This document shows positions 52,715 to 62,917 of a stretch of 64,000 nt of DNA, in pieces. Under the pieces are notes generated by a model. The model saw only the letters and a program-made list of their open reading frames with translations, ran no database searches and was not told where the DNA came from. The stretch is from assembly GCA_902806565.1 (NCBI GenBank), contig CADCXA010000066.1, positions 992,001-1,056,000 on the forward strand. The letters are read 5' to 3'. This stretch comes from Hypoxylon rubiginosum. Lineage: Eukaryota; Ascomycota; Sordariomycetes; Xylariales; Hypoxylaceae. Numbering within the stretch: the first letter of the stretch is position 1; each line of letters starts with the position of its first letter. The translations under genes and the position numbers were made by a program.

Positions 52715-53274
52715 GTCATTGATGAGGTCGATGATATAACTGCAGGGCAGCGTCTAACCAGCATCGTCCATCGCGCCGCTTACTTGCAAGAGCTTCTGGC
52801 CGATGTACCAAGAGAGCGCATGCACGCTTCTAAGAAGCTTGATAGAACTGACAGAAACACGGACGCTGGTAGCTCTGTTAAAATCTACTTCACTGACGGA
52901 ACCACCCACGAATGCGATATCCTCATTAGTGACGACGGTATTCATAGCGCCGTTCGAAAAATCATCCTTGGTAATGGCCCTGCGGCCTCGCCTAGGAACA
53001 CGGGCATGTGGCTTGTCATGACCCTTCAGCCCTACGCGGAAGCCCAAGCTAGCACCGACAATGGACTCGTGAATTCCGAAGATGCTCGCGAATACTCGTG
53101 GATTCAAGCCGGGGCACGGGCGTCATCCTGACGGGAAACGGGGAACAGACAGGTCTTGAGTTGAAGAAATCGGGCACGCTGCTGCGAAGATGGGATTTCA
53201 TTCTGGATATCGACATGGAAAAGCATCGCGATGAAGCTGTAAGGGCGATGGACGCTGAGTTGGCAATAGTGTAG
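52715..53274 (+). pseudogene. FAD-dependent monooxygenase relic
   Basis: This stretch encodes a recognisable middle part of a salicylate-hydroxylase-like FAD monooxygenase: RLTSIVHRAAYLQELLADVP, then YFTDGTTHECDILISDDGIH, then PRNTGMWLVMTLQPYAEAQA. The expected GADGIHS nucleotide-binding motif reads SDDGIHS, so a conserved Gly-Ala is lost. The frame ends soon after EYSWIQAG. A second frame continues with LLRRWDFILDIDMEKHRDEA, like the C-terminal part of this family, up to TAG at 53272-53274. The N-terminal FAD-binding GxGxxG region is absent. It is therefore a truncated, frame-shifted remnant between APN2 and the HMG array. The family call is moderate and the pseudogene call strong. Confidence 0.65.
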
Positions 53275-53522
53275 TACCCCTGAAGCCCCTAGCTTCGCCA
53301 AATATTGAAATGTGTACATTTAGACATATAAAATCAACTTAAACATCCAGTCACATTCACACGAAGAAAAGCCTCATAGCCCATTAGTGTAGACGCTAAA
53401 TTGCAAATTAAAGGGTATCTACCCAATAATCCCAAAACGCCCAAAGACAAAGTCCGCTGGTGCCAATCTGAAATCTAGACCTCTCTAATATGGGGTCCGT
53501 AATTGTAGTGCTGTAAAAGACC
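53275..53522. other. Short intergenic gap
   Basis: These 248 bp lie between the monooxygenase relic and the stop codon of HMG copy A. They probably contain the 3' UTR of copy A. The CCCAAAACGCCC/ACAAAGTCC portion resembles sequence just downstream of copy C (about 60,025), consistent with a shared duplicated unit. Confidence 0.4.
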
Positions 53523-55675
53523 CTACTTGTATATTTGTCCCTGCCAAATGTTACCCATATCGTAGTTGCCGAAATCGAGGTCGGCCAGGGGTTGAGAGTC
53601 GCTCATCTGGAAGCCCGGCAATTCGTACTGCTCGATGTTGCTATCACCCTGCCCGTTTTGAGTCAGGCCTTGGAATGGGTAAGCCATGTTGTCGAAATAG
53701 CCGTTGCCGATGGGGTTGAACGGCTGGTACTCTATGGGACCTGGATGTTCTGGTGCTGCCGGGATCGACCCAGACAAGTTATCCGGAAAGTCCTGTGTGC
53801 TGGCATTCCCCGATTGCTGCTCTGCGGGAGTTCGTTGCTCTTCGGGAGCCGGCGACGTACTAAAGAGGAAGTCTGATAGTCTGGAGCCTCCCAGTCGATG
53901 GGCCGTAGGGTCGTACTGTTCTTCTGCAGCCGGGGTCGAACCGAAGAGCTCTTCCGTAGAGCCTTGTGCGTTGGCGTCTTCTGGCTGGTGCTCTTCAACC
54001 GTCACGTCTAACCAGGCCATGGAATTGTCGTTGCTGTCGTCGGAAAGACCGCTGTCTAGTTGCTCGTGGCTAGTGCTATGGTCATGGACAGATTCCTGAG
54101 CGGCCGGCTGCTCATCAACGGGCTGCTCATCAACAGGTTGCTCGTGAACAGAAGAAGTCGGAACAGAAGAGGTCGGAACAGAAGAGGTCGGAATAGAAAG
54201 GGTTGGAATAGAAGGGCCTGGAATAGAAGGCTCTGATATCTGGGTCTGCTCAAGGGAGGGTGCTACAACTTGCATAGGAGCAGTCGTCAGTACTGCTCTC
54301 TGTGATACTGGCGCTGACTGCTCCTGACTAGTCTTGGGAGCCTTTCGAGACTGGTCGGACACAGTAGCCTTTCTCTTATTCCGGCCCGACGTTCTCGGAC
54401 CTGCGAGAATGGTGCCATAGAGCTCTGGCGCATTGTACTTCTCGAAACCCAGAGGATGGCCCTCTGGGACAGGATGGACAATGTTGAGATTGTTGCTCGC
54501 AAGGAATTGGTGGTATTCCCGAACCAAGTCGTCCATATTGAGAAACCCCGGAATATTGACCTCTGTAATACGCGCCTTTTTGACCTTGGGCTGAACGTTG
54601 CCAGCGTCGCGTTTGCCCTTCTTGCCCTTCTTCCTCTCTGGTCCATATTTGTACCAAGGATATGCCTTTTTGTGCAATGTCTCTTCCTCCTTTGCCTTGT
54701 CATCAAAAAACTTCTGTTGGATGAGCGGCAAGCGACATTTCCACTGGTCGCCGAGGATTTTGGCTGTTGAAAGGGGAGGTATGTTAGCAAACCTACGTGG
54801 CGGTAATGAAGGATATTTCTTTTCACGTACACATGTAACCATTGGGGACTGTCAGGCCCAAGTGTTCGATCCTCTTTGCAATCTCCTGATGGTGTACGGA
54901 TCTATAAAGGATGAAGTTGTTTCTGCTGCGTGGAAGCTGACTCCAGTGAAAGTTTTTTGGCCATTCCGCCGGGGCTACCTAGTCCCTCGGAGGTCCGCGG
55001 CCTTCTGGCTTACTGATCGCCTCTGCACCACATCGTTCTCCATCGGGGACTGGAGAATCGTTGTAGCTGTTGCAGCTAACATTTGAACTGCTAGAACCGT
55101 GCCGAACTGACAGAGTAGTGGCAGGAGAAGAAGAAGAGCCTATGACGGACGGAGACATCGTAGATAGAGACATCGTAGATGGAGACATCGTAGATGGAGA
55201 CATCGTAGATGGAGACATCGTAGACGGAGTCTGACTAGTACGGAGCGTCCCGGGCGTTGGATAATTATGGGTGGGTTGATTATCCACAAAGAGACCCATC
55301 ATCGGTTCTCCCGAGTAAAGGCAGGCTTCTATCCTGAGTTCAGGATGGTGAATGAGGATGTCTTGGACCACGCCTAGGATAATCCGGTCCGGGTGCGTAT
55401 TGTCAAGAAGAATCTGAATACACTTCCCACCAGATTGATGACTGCAAAACTCATTAGACATGTAATAGCTCGCGTAATAGAGAGGTGACTAGGTAAATGT
55501 AGGATTTATCGTTATATGGCGGGATAACTTACGTCGCTCCCTCAATGATTGCAGCCTTGCAATTAGGTAGATAGACATTCCAGACCGAAGCTGGGAAGGT
55601 CATCATGACGCCGGGTCCCTCGATACCAGATGACTGGCTCAAGCCGCTGGTGACACTTGACTGGTAGGATGCCAT
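53523..55675 (-). CDS. MAT-type HMG-box factor, copy A (in-frame TAG)
   Basis: This is a mating-type-like HMG-box transcription-factor gene. Exons are 55675-55533, 55441-54831 and 54763-53523, with introns of 91 and 67 bp, summing to 665 codons. The start MASYQ is shared with copies B and C. An N-terminal domain (IQILLDNTHPDR...LGVVQDIL) precedes five 15-bp repeats encoding STMSP. Codon 202 is TAG (54979-54981), yet the same frame continues into FHWSQLPRSRNNFILYR and the HMG box (about 218-295). The box contains the intron inside a Ser codon typical of MAT HMG genes, followed by GDQWK and YPWYKY. A conserved post-box block (IPGFLNMDDLVREYHQFL), a basic NKRKA segment and Pro/Glu/Gln-rich repeats lead to an acidic aromatic C-terminus. 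Apart from the TAG there is no defect. MAT1-2-1-like identity is likely; MAT1-1-3-like cannot be excluded. Confidence 0.8.
54979..54981 (-). other. Conserved in-frame TAG, copy A
   Basis: TAG follows GGA-CCT-CCG-AGG-GAC and precedes GTA-GCC-CCG in the same reading frame as the HMG box. The identical GACTAGGTA context occurs in copies B (58445-58447) and C (61340-61342). It lies between GC-rich arms that could pair. It may be a true stop, a recoded codon, or lie in an unrecognised intron. Confidence 0.85.
55151..55225 (+). repeat. 15-bp tandem repeat (five units) in copy A
   Basis: Five units of GGAGACATCGTAGAT, with two single-base variants, run in tandem. On the coding strand they encode repeated S-T-M-S-P pentads. 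They are absent from copies B and C, so they arose after duplication. Confidence 0.85.
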
Positions 55676-57090
55676 GATCGTCACTTGATTCGTGAATGAG
55701 ATATAGCGCGTCGACGATGTCTAGTGGAGGCTGCGAGTCAGTATGTGGAGAGGGTAAGATGAAGATACGGAGAGTTATGGGAGGGGACTTACGTACTATA
55801 TCCCGACAGGCGAAGGGCAATAAATTGAATGAGGAGAGGTGAAAATAGCGCGTCTATTTGGAGGCAAAGCTTGAAGTAGAAATATTTGCTGCGGCGCTGG
55901 TCAAAGTTGGTGCAAGTCCTTGTTGTAGTGGGAAGGATTTGCAGTTGGAAGGATGTTGTAGTGAGAAGGAAAGAAAGAAAATTTGTTGTCGGAGAATGGG
56001 TTCCTAGGGTATATTTATATGGGAGGGGGGAATATCTTTTGGTAGGACCTGCTTATCAGGTTAGTGATAGTTGCTGGGGACATTCAAGAGATATCGTACT
56101 AGTGCCGTTGCCGGTGTCTGATGTTGATGTTGATGTTGATGTTGACGACCTTTTCTAGTTATGGGACCTAGCTTCCGAGTGTCCTATCTTGCCCTCCCTC
56201 TTACTTGGCTTCACGAGGATTATTCCGTAGTCCACAGGGACGTCGTATTGTGAGTAGGGTGGGTGGTATTCTCGTGCTACTTCCTCTACGTGTCTTGCCA
56301 GGATAGTTCTCGTCTTGGAGGTAAACAGGTCTCTCGCCTCACTTCTTGAATTCAGTAAAGTTCATATTGTCGTCATATTGGATTGAATATAGCCAAATCT
56401 CAATACATCTGTAGACACTCCGTATTTCGCGATTCATAACTGATCGGCTATATTAGCCTCTGAAACTTCTTACACTTAGACGATAGATGATCCCCGTGAT
56501 CTAAGAGTTCACCAAACATAAAAAACCGAGCAATTAAGATGAATTCAAATATCAAAGAAGCAGGTAATTCAGGAAGAAGAGTCTTATAACTACTTAATTT
56601 GTTGAGGCACGAAAGTCTCAATCCGTGGAGTGCTTGTCCAGATCAACCGCATCTAAAAGATACCAAAAGTATCAATCCTTCAAAAGGTCCACCCGTATGA
56701 GTGCAGTATATTCCCACAATATGAGTATTATCCATCAATTTGGATCCTCCAACACGTCCAGCGAGGTATGCGAAGTATTCGGTGCGAAAGGGAGCAAGCG
56801 AATCTGCTATGAGGAAGATCCCCTCGAGTTGTAGATGTAAGAGGGGAGCGCCCTGCTGACTTTGTATAAAGGGGCCGTTCATATCCTGTCTTGAGATAGA
56901 GGTAGGTAGAGTGTGTGGGGTTTCTCCCCCCGGAAGTTGCCTTTTCGTCAGCGAGCGAAGATGGGGGAGAGGAAAGCGTTATTGAAATGTAAGGTATGTT
57001 GGTCTAGGCGATAGATAGAAGACGAAACCTCCAAGCTCAACCCATAGCCAAGGTGGCGACGCCGGAGCTAACATCCGCTCAATATCAACT
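55676..57090. other. Spacer between HMG copies A and B
   Basis: This 1.4-kb spacer contains the leader and promoter of copy A and the 3' region of copy B. It carries a GATGTT microsatellite at 56120-56146. Segments near 56,443-56,475 and 56,573-56,595 resemble the spacers near 59,789 and 62,591, and near 59,914 and 62,719. No further gene was recognised. Confidence 0.5.
56120..56146 (+). repeat. GATGTT microsatellite
   Basis: Four tandem GATGTT hexamers followed by GAC lie about 450 bp upstream of the copy A start codon. The other copies carry different simple repeats in the equivalent region. Confidence 0.7.
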
Positions 57091-59158
57091 CTATTCTTGA
57101 CTCGTAGGATCCTTCCCAAATAGCACCCCTGGGTCTAAGTCGGCTAAACCATCTTCTGACATAGAGGGACCGTCGAACAGAAAGTCTCCATAGCGCTGCC
57201 CATCCAAAGGCTGGTTCCAGGATGGCTCAAATTGGTTGGAACCGACATTTCCATCAGGATAGGATGGTTGGGATTCCGCGAGCGGTTGGCGTTCGACCGC
57301 AGGTTGGTGATCAGCAGAGGCCAGTTCTGATTCTACTATGGGGGCGAGACCGTCCGTGGAGCTTCCTGTGCTAGCATCTCGTGGCTGTTGCTGCTGACCT
57401 CGAAACTGGTCCCAGAAAGAAAGCAGGTTGTTGTTGTTGTTGGTCTCAATGTTGCCAGTCTCGATGTTGCTAGTCTCGATGTTACTGGTCCCGGTGTCGC
57501 TGCTCTCGGTATCGCTGCTTTCGATGTCGCTGGTCTTAGTGTTGCTAGTGGCGATGTCCCTGGCAGGTTGCTCATTTGTAATGGATTGTTCAAGGACAAC
57601 AGACTGCTCATTGACAGGCTGCTCATTGACTCTGGTCTCTTGGTTGAAGACAGGCTGCCCTTGCTGCTCGCGACGAAACAACTGCTCGTTTATAACTGGC
57701 TCATAGTCGACTACAGATTGCTCGTCGGCAGAAAACTCCTCGTTGAAAATTTCCTCGTTGAAAGGCTGTTCACTAGGGGAAGACTGCTCGTCGATGACAG
57801 GTGCGGATATCTCGGGAGATCTCTGTGCTATGCTCGGTGACTCATTCTGGAGAGTCTTCTGGGCCTTCCGGGGCTCATCAAGAGTGGTAGCCTTCCTCTT
57901 CCTCCCGGCTTCATACAGGATACTTGCGTAGAGCGTAGGGACGTTGTACTGATGAAGGCCCTCGGGGTGGTTCTCTGGGACAGGATATATAATGTTGAGC
58001 CTGTTTCTTCTCAGAAACTCATGGTACTCTATAATCAAGTCCTCCATTTTCAAGTAGCCCGGGAGGTTTAGGTCTGAAATTTTCGGCTTCTTAACGTCGG
58101 TCTTTCTAGCTAAGTATTTGTACCATGGATAGGTCTTCCGGTGCAGAGTCTTCTCCTCTCGAGCCTTGTTGTAAAAGAACTCTTGCTGGATTTGAGGTAT
58201 GCGTTTCCACTGATCGCCAAGAATGGTAGCTATGGAGGAACTCGATGAGTAACCCTATATAGTAATAAGAAGAGATGTATCTTTATTTACAAACCGCTGG
58301 ATTCCCACTCATGACAACGTTTCCTAAGAGTTCTATTCTCTTCGTAACCTCGTGACAATGTATTGCCCGATAGAGAATAAAGGCATTTCTGGTTTGCGGA
58401 AGGAGACTCCAGTCAAACCCTTCTGGCCATCCCGCCGGGGGTACCTAGTCCACCGGAGGTCCGCGGCCTTTGGGTCGACTGGTTGTCATGATACCGCCCT
58501 TCTGATTACCTCTAGTGGTAGCAGTGGCGTTTCCGTTGGGGATGGGCAAGTCGCTGTAGCTTCTGAGACAGCCACTGGTATTAGAAGCACTGGAGCTGAC
58601 ACTGCTGTGACGAGTGTCGAAGGTATCCTCGTGAGAAGCAGATATGCCCCGCTGAACAAATCGGGGGGTCATCGGAGAGTCATGCCTCATAATTGTACTC
58701 GGCATCACAACGGGAGCCTGAGCTGTGTAGGGAGATTGCGCCATGGGAGTTGACATAGGGAAGCTACCGAGGCTGGGAGTATGATAGCCAAAGTTCGGCT
58801 GGTTAGGGACAAGACCTAACATTGGTTGACCCATACATAGACGAGCTTCAAGGTGGAGATGGTGGTTATTACTGAGAATATCAGCAACCACGCCCAGGAC
58901 GACTCGGTCCTGGTTCGAACTGTCGATAAGAACCTCTACCCTCCTGCCAGGGGCCATTTGACTGTAAGCCCAGTTAGCACATACCTGCTCACATTTTTCG
59001 AGAGTAGGGATAACACAAACTCACCTCGCTGCGCTGAGTACTCCGGTTTTGAAATCTTGTGAGGAACTGAACCATTCCGAGGCCTGGAATGACATCAGGA
59101 CGCCAGGTAATTGGCTGATAGAGGGGGCACCAGCAGTGCCAAACTGGTAAGAGGCCAT
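57091..59158 (-). CDS. MAT-type HMG-box factor, copy B (in-frame TAG)
   Basis: This is the second copy of the mating-type-like HMG gene. Exons are 59158-59025, 58961-58291 and 58229-57091, with introns of 63 bp (branch GCTAAC) and 61 bp, totalling 648 codons. It starts MASYQFGTAG; the first join gives SAASQMAPGRR, and VEVLIDSSNQDRVVLGVVAD aligns with copy A. Codon 217 is TAG in the GACTAGGTA context, and the frame continues into GFDWSLLPQTRNAFILYR. The HMG box is split within Ser (T|CT) before TILGDQWK and ends YPWYKY. The LPGYLKMEDLIIEYHEFLRR block and RKRKA segment follow. The long C-terminal part is built from N/D-E-Q-P/S repeats and T-S-N/D-I-E-T/S repeats, ending LADLDPGVLFGKD. No other stop interrupts it, so this and copy A are the candidates for function. 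Confidence 0.8.
58445..58447 (-). other. Conserved in-frame TAG, copy B
   Basis: This is the same TAG in the same frame and context as in copies A and C. Forty-three of 47 bases centred on it are identical between copies A and B. Confidence 0.85.
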
Positions 59159-60070
59159 GATTCCAGATGTTGCACAGAAGACGTAGATGTTCAGTTTTGT
59201 CTAACGAGGGACGAAGTTTAGTATTTTCGCGTACTGGATATCTTGTAGGGAGAGATATGGGCTTATGAGAGATGGGTTCATAAGAAGCGGAGATACGTGA
59301 GACGTGAGAGACGTGAGAGACACGAGAGACGCGAGAGGGTGAGCACGCGAGAGCGATAGAGCAGGGGAGACGTGACAGTGATGGAGCGGCGGGGAGGCGT
59401 AAATGGTAAGACGTATCGGGAGATGGGGAGGACGTACGGTGGATGTTGACCAAGTTCTGAGAAGAGAAGTGTAGAAAATGGTTGAGTTTGGATGTGTGTT
59501 TAAAGTGGAGGTGGAAGAGTAGCAAAGGTTTTATAAAGGTTAGAAATTTAAAGAAATATTTAGTCCTAGGATTTGTTATAATGAGGAAGGGCCAGAAATT
59601 AATTGAGGAGGAAGAATACTCGTATATGGAAGGCAGGAAGCTACCTGCCTACTGAATAAGACAATATTAGTTCAATAATAACACCGGTAGCGTTTCATCG
59701 AATTAACATATACCTACTACGTTTATTTTGCTATAATTCTAATTAAAGAACCCCTGAAATATTGGTTGTCTAGTATTTCACGATTTGAAGTAATCCGCTA
59801 TGTTAGCCGCTGAAGTTCTTAACACATGGCTACCAGAATTTAAGAGTTCATTAAATACCGGAAAGGGGGCAGATGAAAGTAAGTTACATATTGAGTCAAA
59901 ACTCATTTATGAAGAAGAGTCTTACAGCCACTCAATATAGGTACGCAAGTATATTTGGTACTTGTCAAAGCTTCCTGAAACAGAGCTAGAGGTTTTCCCG
60001 ATCTAGTGTGTCGCTAATATCAAACGCTCAAAACACAAAGTCCACGAGCATCTCCTCGCCGTCAATTCAA
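59159..60070. other. Spacer between HMG copies B and C
   Basis: This spacer holds the leader of copy B with a GAGACGTGA minisatellite and the 3' region of copy C. The segments around 59,789 (CCGCTATGTTAGCCGCTGA) and 59,914 (GAAGAAGAGTCTTACA) have counterparts in the other spacers. An open frame at 58989-59525 includes the copy B first exon but its upstream part is not conserved. Confidence 0.5.
59290..59352 (+). repeat. 9-bp minisatellite in copy B leader
   Basis: Degenerate tandem units related to GAGACGTGA/GAGACGCGA occur about 130-195 bp upstream of the copy B ATG. They have no clear counterpart of the same sequence in other copies. Confidence 0.6.
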
Positions 60071-61973
60071 CTATTGACTTGTCGAATCCTCCCCAAAGAG
60101 CTTCTGGAAGTCGAGCGTATCATCATACAGCAAGGAGGAACTGTTGTACTGGATGCCGCCTAGGCCCTGTTCGTCGGAAGGCTGGAATGAGAATGACTCT
60201 GTTAGGTCGAGGCTGCCATTTCCATAAGAAGGAAATGGCTGGAGATCCTCCGACGGTTGGTACACAGCTGGGACCTCTTCTGCACCTGCTGAATGGCCGG
60301 GCTCGTCCATGGAGCCTGTTGTGCCGACATCTTCTGATCGGTATTGTTGGACCTTGAACTGATCCCAGAAAGACAGCATGGCATTGTTGGATGGAGCTTT
60401 GTTAGGTTCGGTGCTGCTAGCGACTGTGTCGTTGACGGCATGCTCGTTCATAACAGGTTGCTCGTTTGTGACGGGTTGCTCTGGAATAGTAGGCTGTTGA
60501 TTAACGACAGGTAATGGGTTAATGGCAGGTTGTTGGTTGGTTATAGGCGGTTGGTCGGGGAAAGCCTGCTCTTCCTGTTCGAGGGAGGACTGCTCGCTGC
60601 AGGAAGTTTGCTCGCTGATGGTGGGAGATTCTTCCCCACGATGCTGTATATCCTGGCTTGGAAGAGCGGGTGCTTCTTCAGTTCTCTGTGCCGTGGCCGG
60701 TGATTCGTCCCGACGAGTCTTCTGTGCCTTTCGGGGTCCATGGGAGCCGGTAGAGCGTCTCTTCCTTCCGGATTCACACAGCCTGGCTTCACATAGTATA
60801 CTCCCGTAGAGATTAGGGGCGTTATACTGATGCAGGCCTTTGACATCATCTTCTGAGACATGATGGATTATATAGAGCTCATTGCTTCTCAAAAACTCAT
60901 GGTACTCCCTAGCCAGGTCTTCCATATTCAGGTATCCGGGAAGACTTTGACTTTTCTGGGAACCGCGCTTCTTGACGGGCGTCTCGTCGGTACTCTTTAC
61001 CGCCAAGTATTTATCCCAGGGGTAGGTTCTCTTGTGAAGCATCTCCTCCTCTTCAGCCTTATCCTCGAAGAATTGTTTCTGGATAAGAGGTATGTGATCG
61101 CTTCATTGGTCACCGAGAAACTTGGCTATAGAAAATCTTAGTGGGCAAACTTATAGGTATATAGTAATAGAAGACATGTATCTTCACTTACAGGGCAGTC
61201 CAGGCAGCATAGCCTTTTCCAGGTGCTCCATTCTTTTAGCAAATTCCTTGTGGTGCAACGCCCTGTATAGAAAAAATGGATTTTTGGTACGGGGGAGGTG
61301 ACTCCAGTTGAAACCTTCCGGTATTCCTTCCGGGGCTACCTAGTCCGCCGGAGGTTTACAGCCTTGGGTTTCACCGCTCTTCACTACCTTTTCTTGCCTA
61401 TTGCCTCTAGTAGCAACAGCGACGTTGCGGCCCATGATGGTAGTTGGCATCATGACAACAGGAGTCTGAGCCGTGGACGACGATTGTATTAGAGAAGGAG
61501 TTGACAGGATGGGGCGGCCTGAACTTGGAGTACGATAACCGTAATTCGGTTGGCCAGCGCTGACAAGACTCAACATAGGCTGTCCATCTTGTAAACAAGC
61601 CTCAATTCGGACGTGGTGGTTATTATTAAGGATATCGGTAACGACACCCAGGATGACCCAATTCTGGCTCGTGCTATCAAGAAGAACCTGCACTCCTCTG
61701 CCATGAGCCATGTGGCTATAAAACTAGTTAGCACATACATACCTACTCGTGTAATTCGAGAGTGGTAGGATTAGACCGAAGTGATACTATCGGGGATACC
61801 GTGGTACAGCACATCAAGAGTATGGTAGAAATAAAATAAACTGACCTTGCTACGCTGAAGACTCCGGTTTTGAAGTCTTGTGAGGATTGGAGCCATTCCA
61901 AGGCGTTGAATGACATGAGGGCGCCAGATAACTGTCTTGGGTCGCTAGGAGCACCAAACTAGTAGGAAGCCAT
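60071..61973 (-). pseudogene. MAT-type HMG-box gene, copy C, inactivated
   Basis: This third copy keeps the full architecture: exons 61973-61846, 61715-61192 and 61125-60071, introns 130 and 66 bp, 569 codons in all. Three in-frame stops break it. Codon 5 is TAG where copies A and B have CAG (MASYQ), a C-to-T change in a CpA context as RIP makes. Codon 168 is the TAG shared by the array. Codon 225 is TGA (61103-61105) at the HMG-box tryptophan that is TGG in A, B and D. The remaining frame, including FNWSHLPRTKNPFFLYRALH, LPGYLNMEDLAREYHEFLRS, GRKRRS and an EQP/NQQP-repeat tail ending LDFQKLFGEDSTSQ, is intact, so inactivation looks recent. A shorter protein from a downstream ATG would lack a complete box. 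Confidence 0.8.
61340..61342 (-). other. Conserved in-frame TAG, copy C
   Basis: TAG lies in the GGCGGACTAGGTAGCCCC context, the same position and frame as in copies A and B. The flanking sequence is more diverged than between A and B, but GACTAGGTA is unchanged. Confidence 0.8.
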
Positions 61974-62917
61974 GATACGAAACGTCTAGATATGTCTATC
62001 AAGGGACACGGATCAGTATTTATGTGTACGAAATAGATCGTGGGAGACGGATAAGGTCGCGAAAGGTAGAGATGTGAGTAATGAAGAGTGGAGGGACGAG
62101 CGTCGAGCGTTGAGCGTCGAGGGTAACGATTAGAAGAAGCGATGACGCGATGACGCGATAACACGACGATTCGACGAAGCGATGAAGCGATGAAGCGATG
62201 AATAAATGGAGAGGAGATAGATGAAGCAGTTGCGAGATGTAGAGGACGTACACTAGAAGCTGGCTGAAACCAAGGGTGTGTTGTAAGTTTGCAGAGACTA
62301 GAAGGTTGGAGACGCGTTGGGTCACAGGACTTGTTGCAATGCAGATGAGTTAGAAAGTAATGGAGGAGGAAGAGTATTCGTATGTAGAAGGCAGAAAGCT
62401 ATCTAGGTGTCTATATATTTTCGAAAGGTCCCACTTGTCAATGGGCGGGAGATAGTTGCTGGGCAGACTGCCAGAAAGACCACATGATGTCACCGGAGAG
62501 ATAACCTGAGATGTAGGCTTGGTAGGTCGTTCAGAAATGTTATTTATCTTATACAACGGCGTTAGCAAAGATTTCCAGTCGTTTAGCTTAGGTTAACCTG
62601 CCGTATAAGCTAGCCCCTGAGTCTCTAACAGTGGGAAGGAGTCGGCAGAACCCAAGACTCCATCAAAGATTAAAAATGCCTATTTGGTCAAACAATACTA
62701 TCTTAGGTATGTATTCACGAGGAAGAGTCTATAACCGCTTAATATTGTGAAATACGACGTTATCCTACAACGCTCTCAGCGGTTGTGATCCTAAACTAAT
62801 ACTAAAGTATAGAACACCTAGAAGAGAGGCAAGGCCCACCAGAGCAAGCAATAGTTTGAATTTTCATCTTAGCCAAGAGTTGGGCTGTTAAACCGTAAAT
62901 CGTCAAAATTGGCCTGA
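61974..62917. other. Spacer between HMG copies C and D
   Basis: This spacer contains the leader of copy C with a GCGATGA-type minisatellite and the 3' region of the copy D remnant. Blocks near 62,591 and 62,719 (GAGGAAGAGTCTATAACC) match the other spacers. No gene was recognised. Confidence 0.5.
62136..62202 (+). repeat. GCGATGA minisatellite in copy C leader
   Basis: Tandem units GAAGCGAT and GACGCGAT, eight to nine bases each, occur 160-230 bp upstream of the copy C start. This again differs from the repeats of the other copies. Confidence 0.65.

Noticed and set aside
52273..52722. 149-codon plus-strand ORF and an opposing 68-codon ORF
   Set aside because: The composition looks partly protein-like, but I recognise no family, there is no splice continuity, and the minus frame ends quickly. 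It is mentioned in the intergenic entry only.
54960..55020. A conventional intron removing the in-frame TAG of copy A (GTAAGC to CTAG) or of copy B (GTAATC to CTAG)
   Set aside because: In copy A it would be 35 nt, too short. In both copies the donor phase is 1 while the downstream frame needs phase 0, so the HMG frame would be lost.
55151..62202. Regularly spaced short repeats considered as a CRISPR array
   Set aside because: The repeats are contiguous microsatellites or minisatellites without unique spacers, and the genome is eukaryotic.
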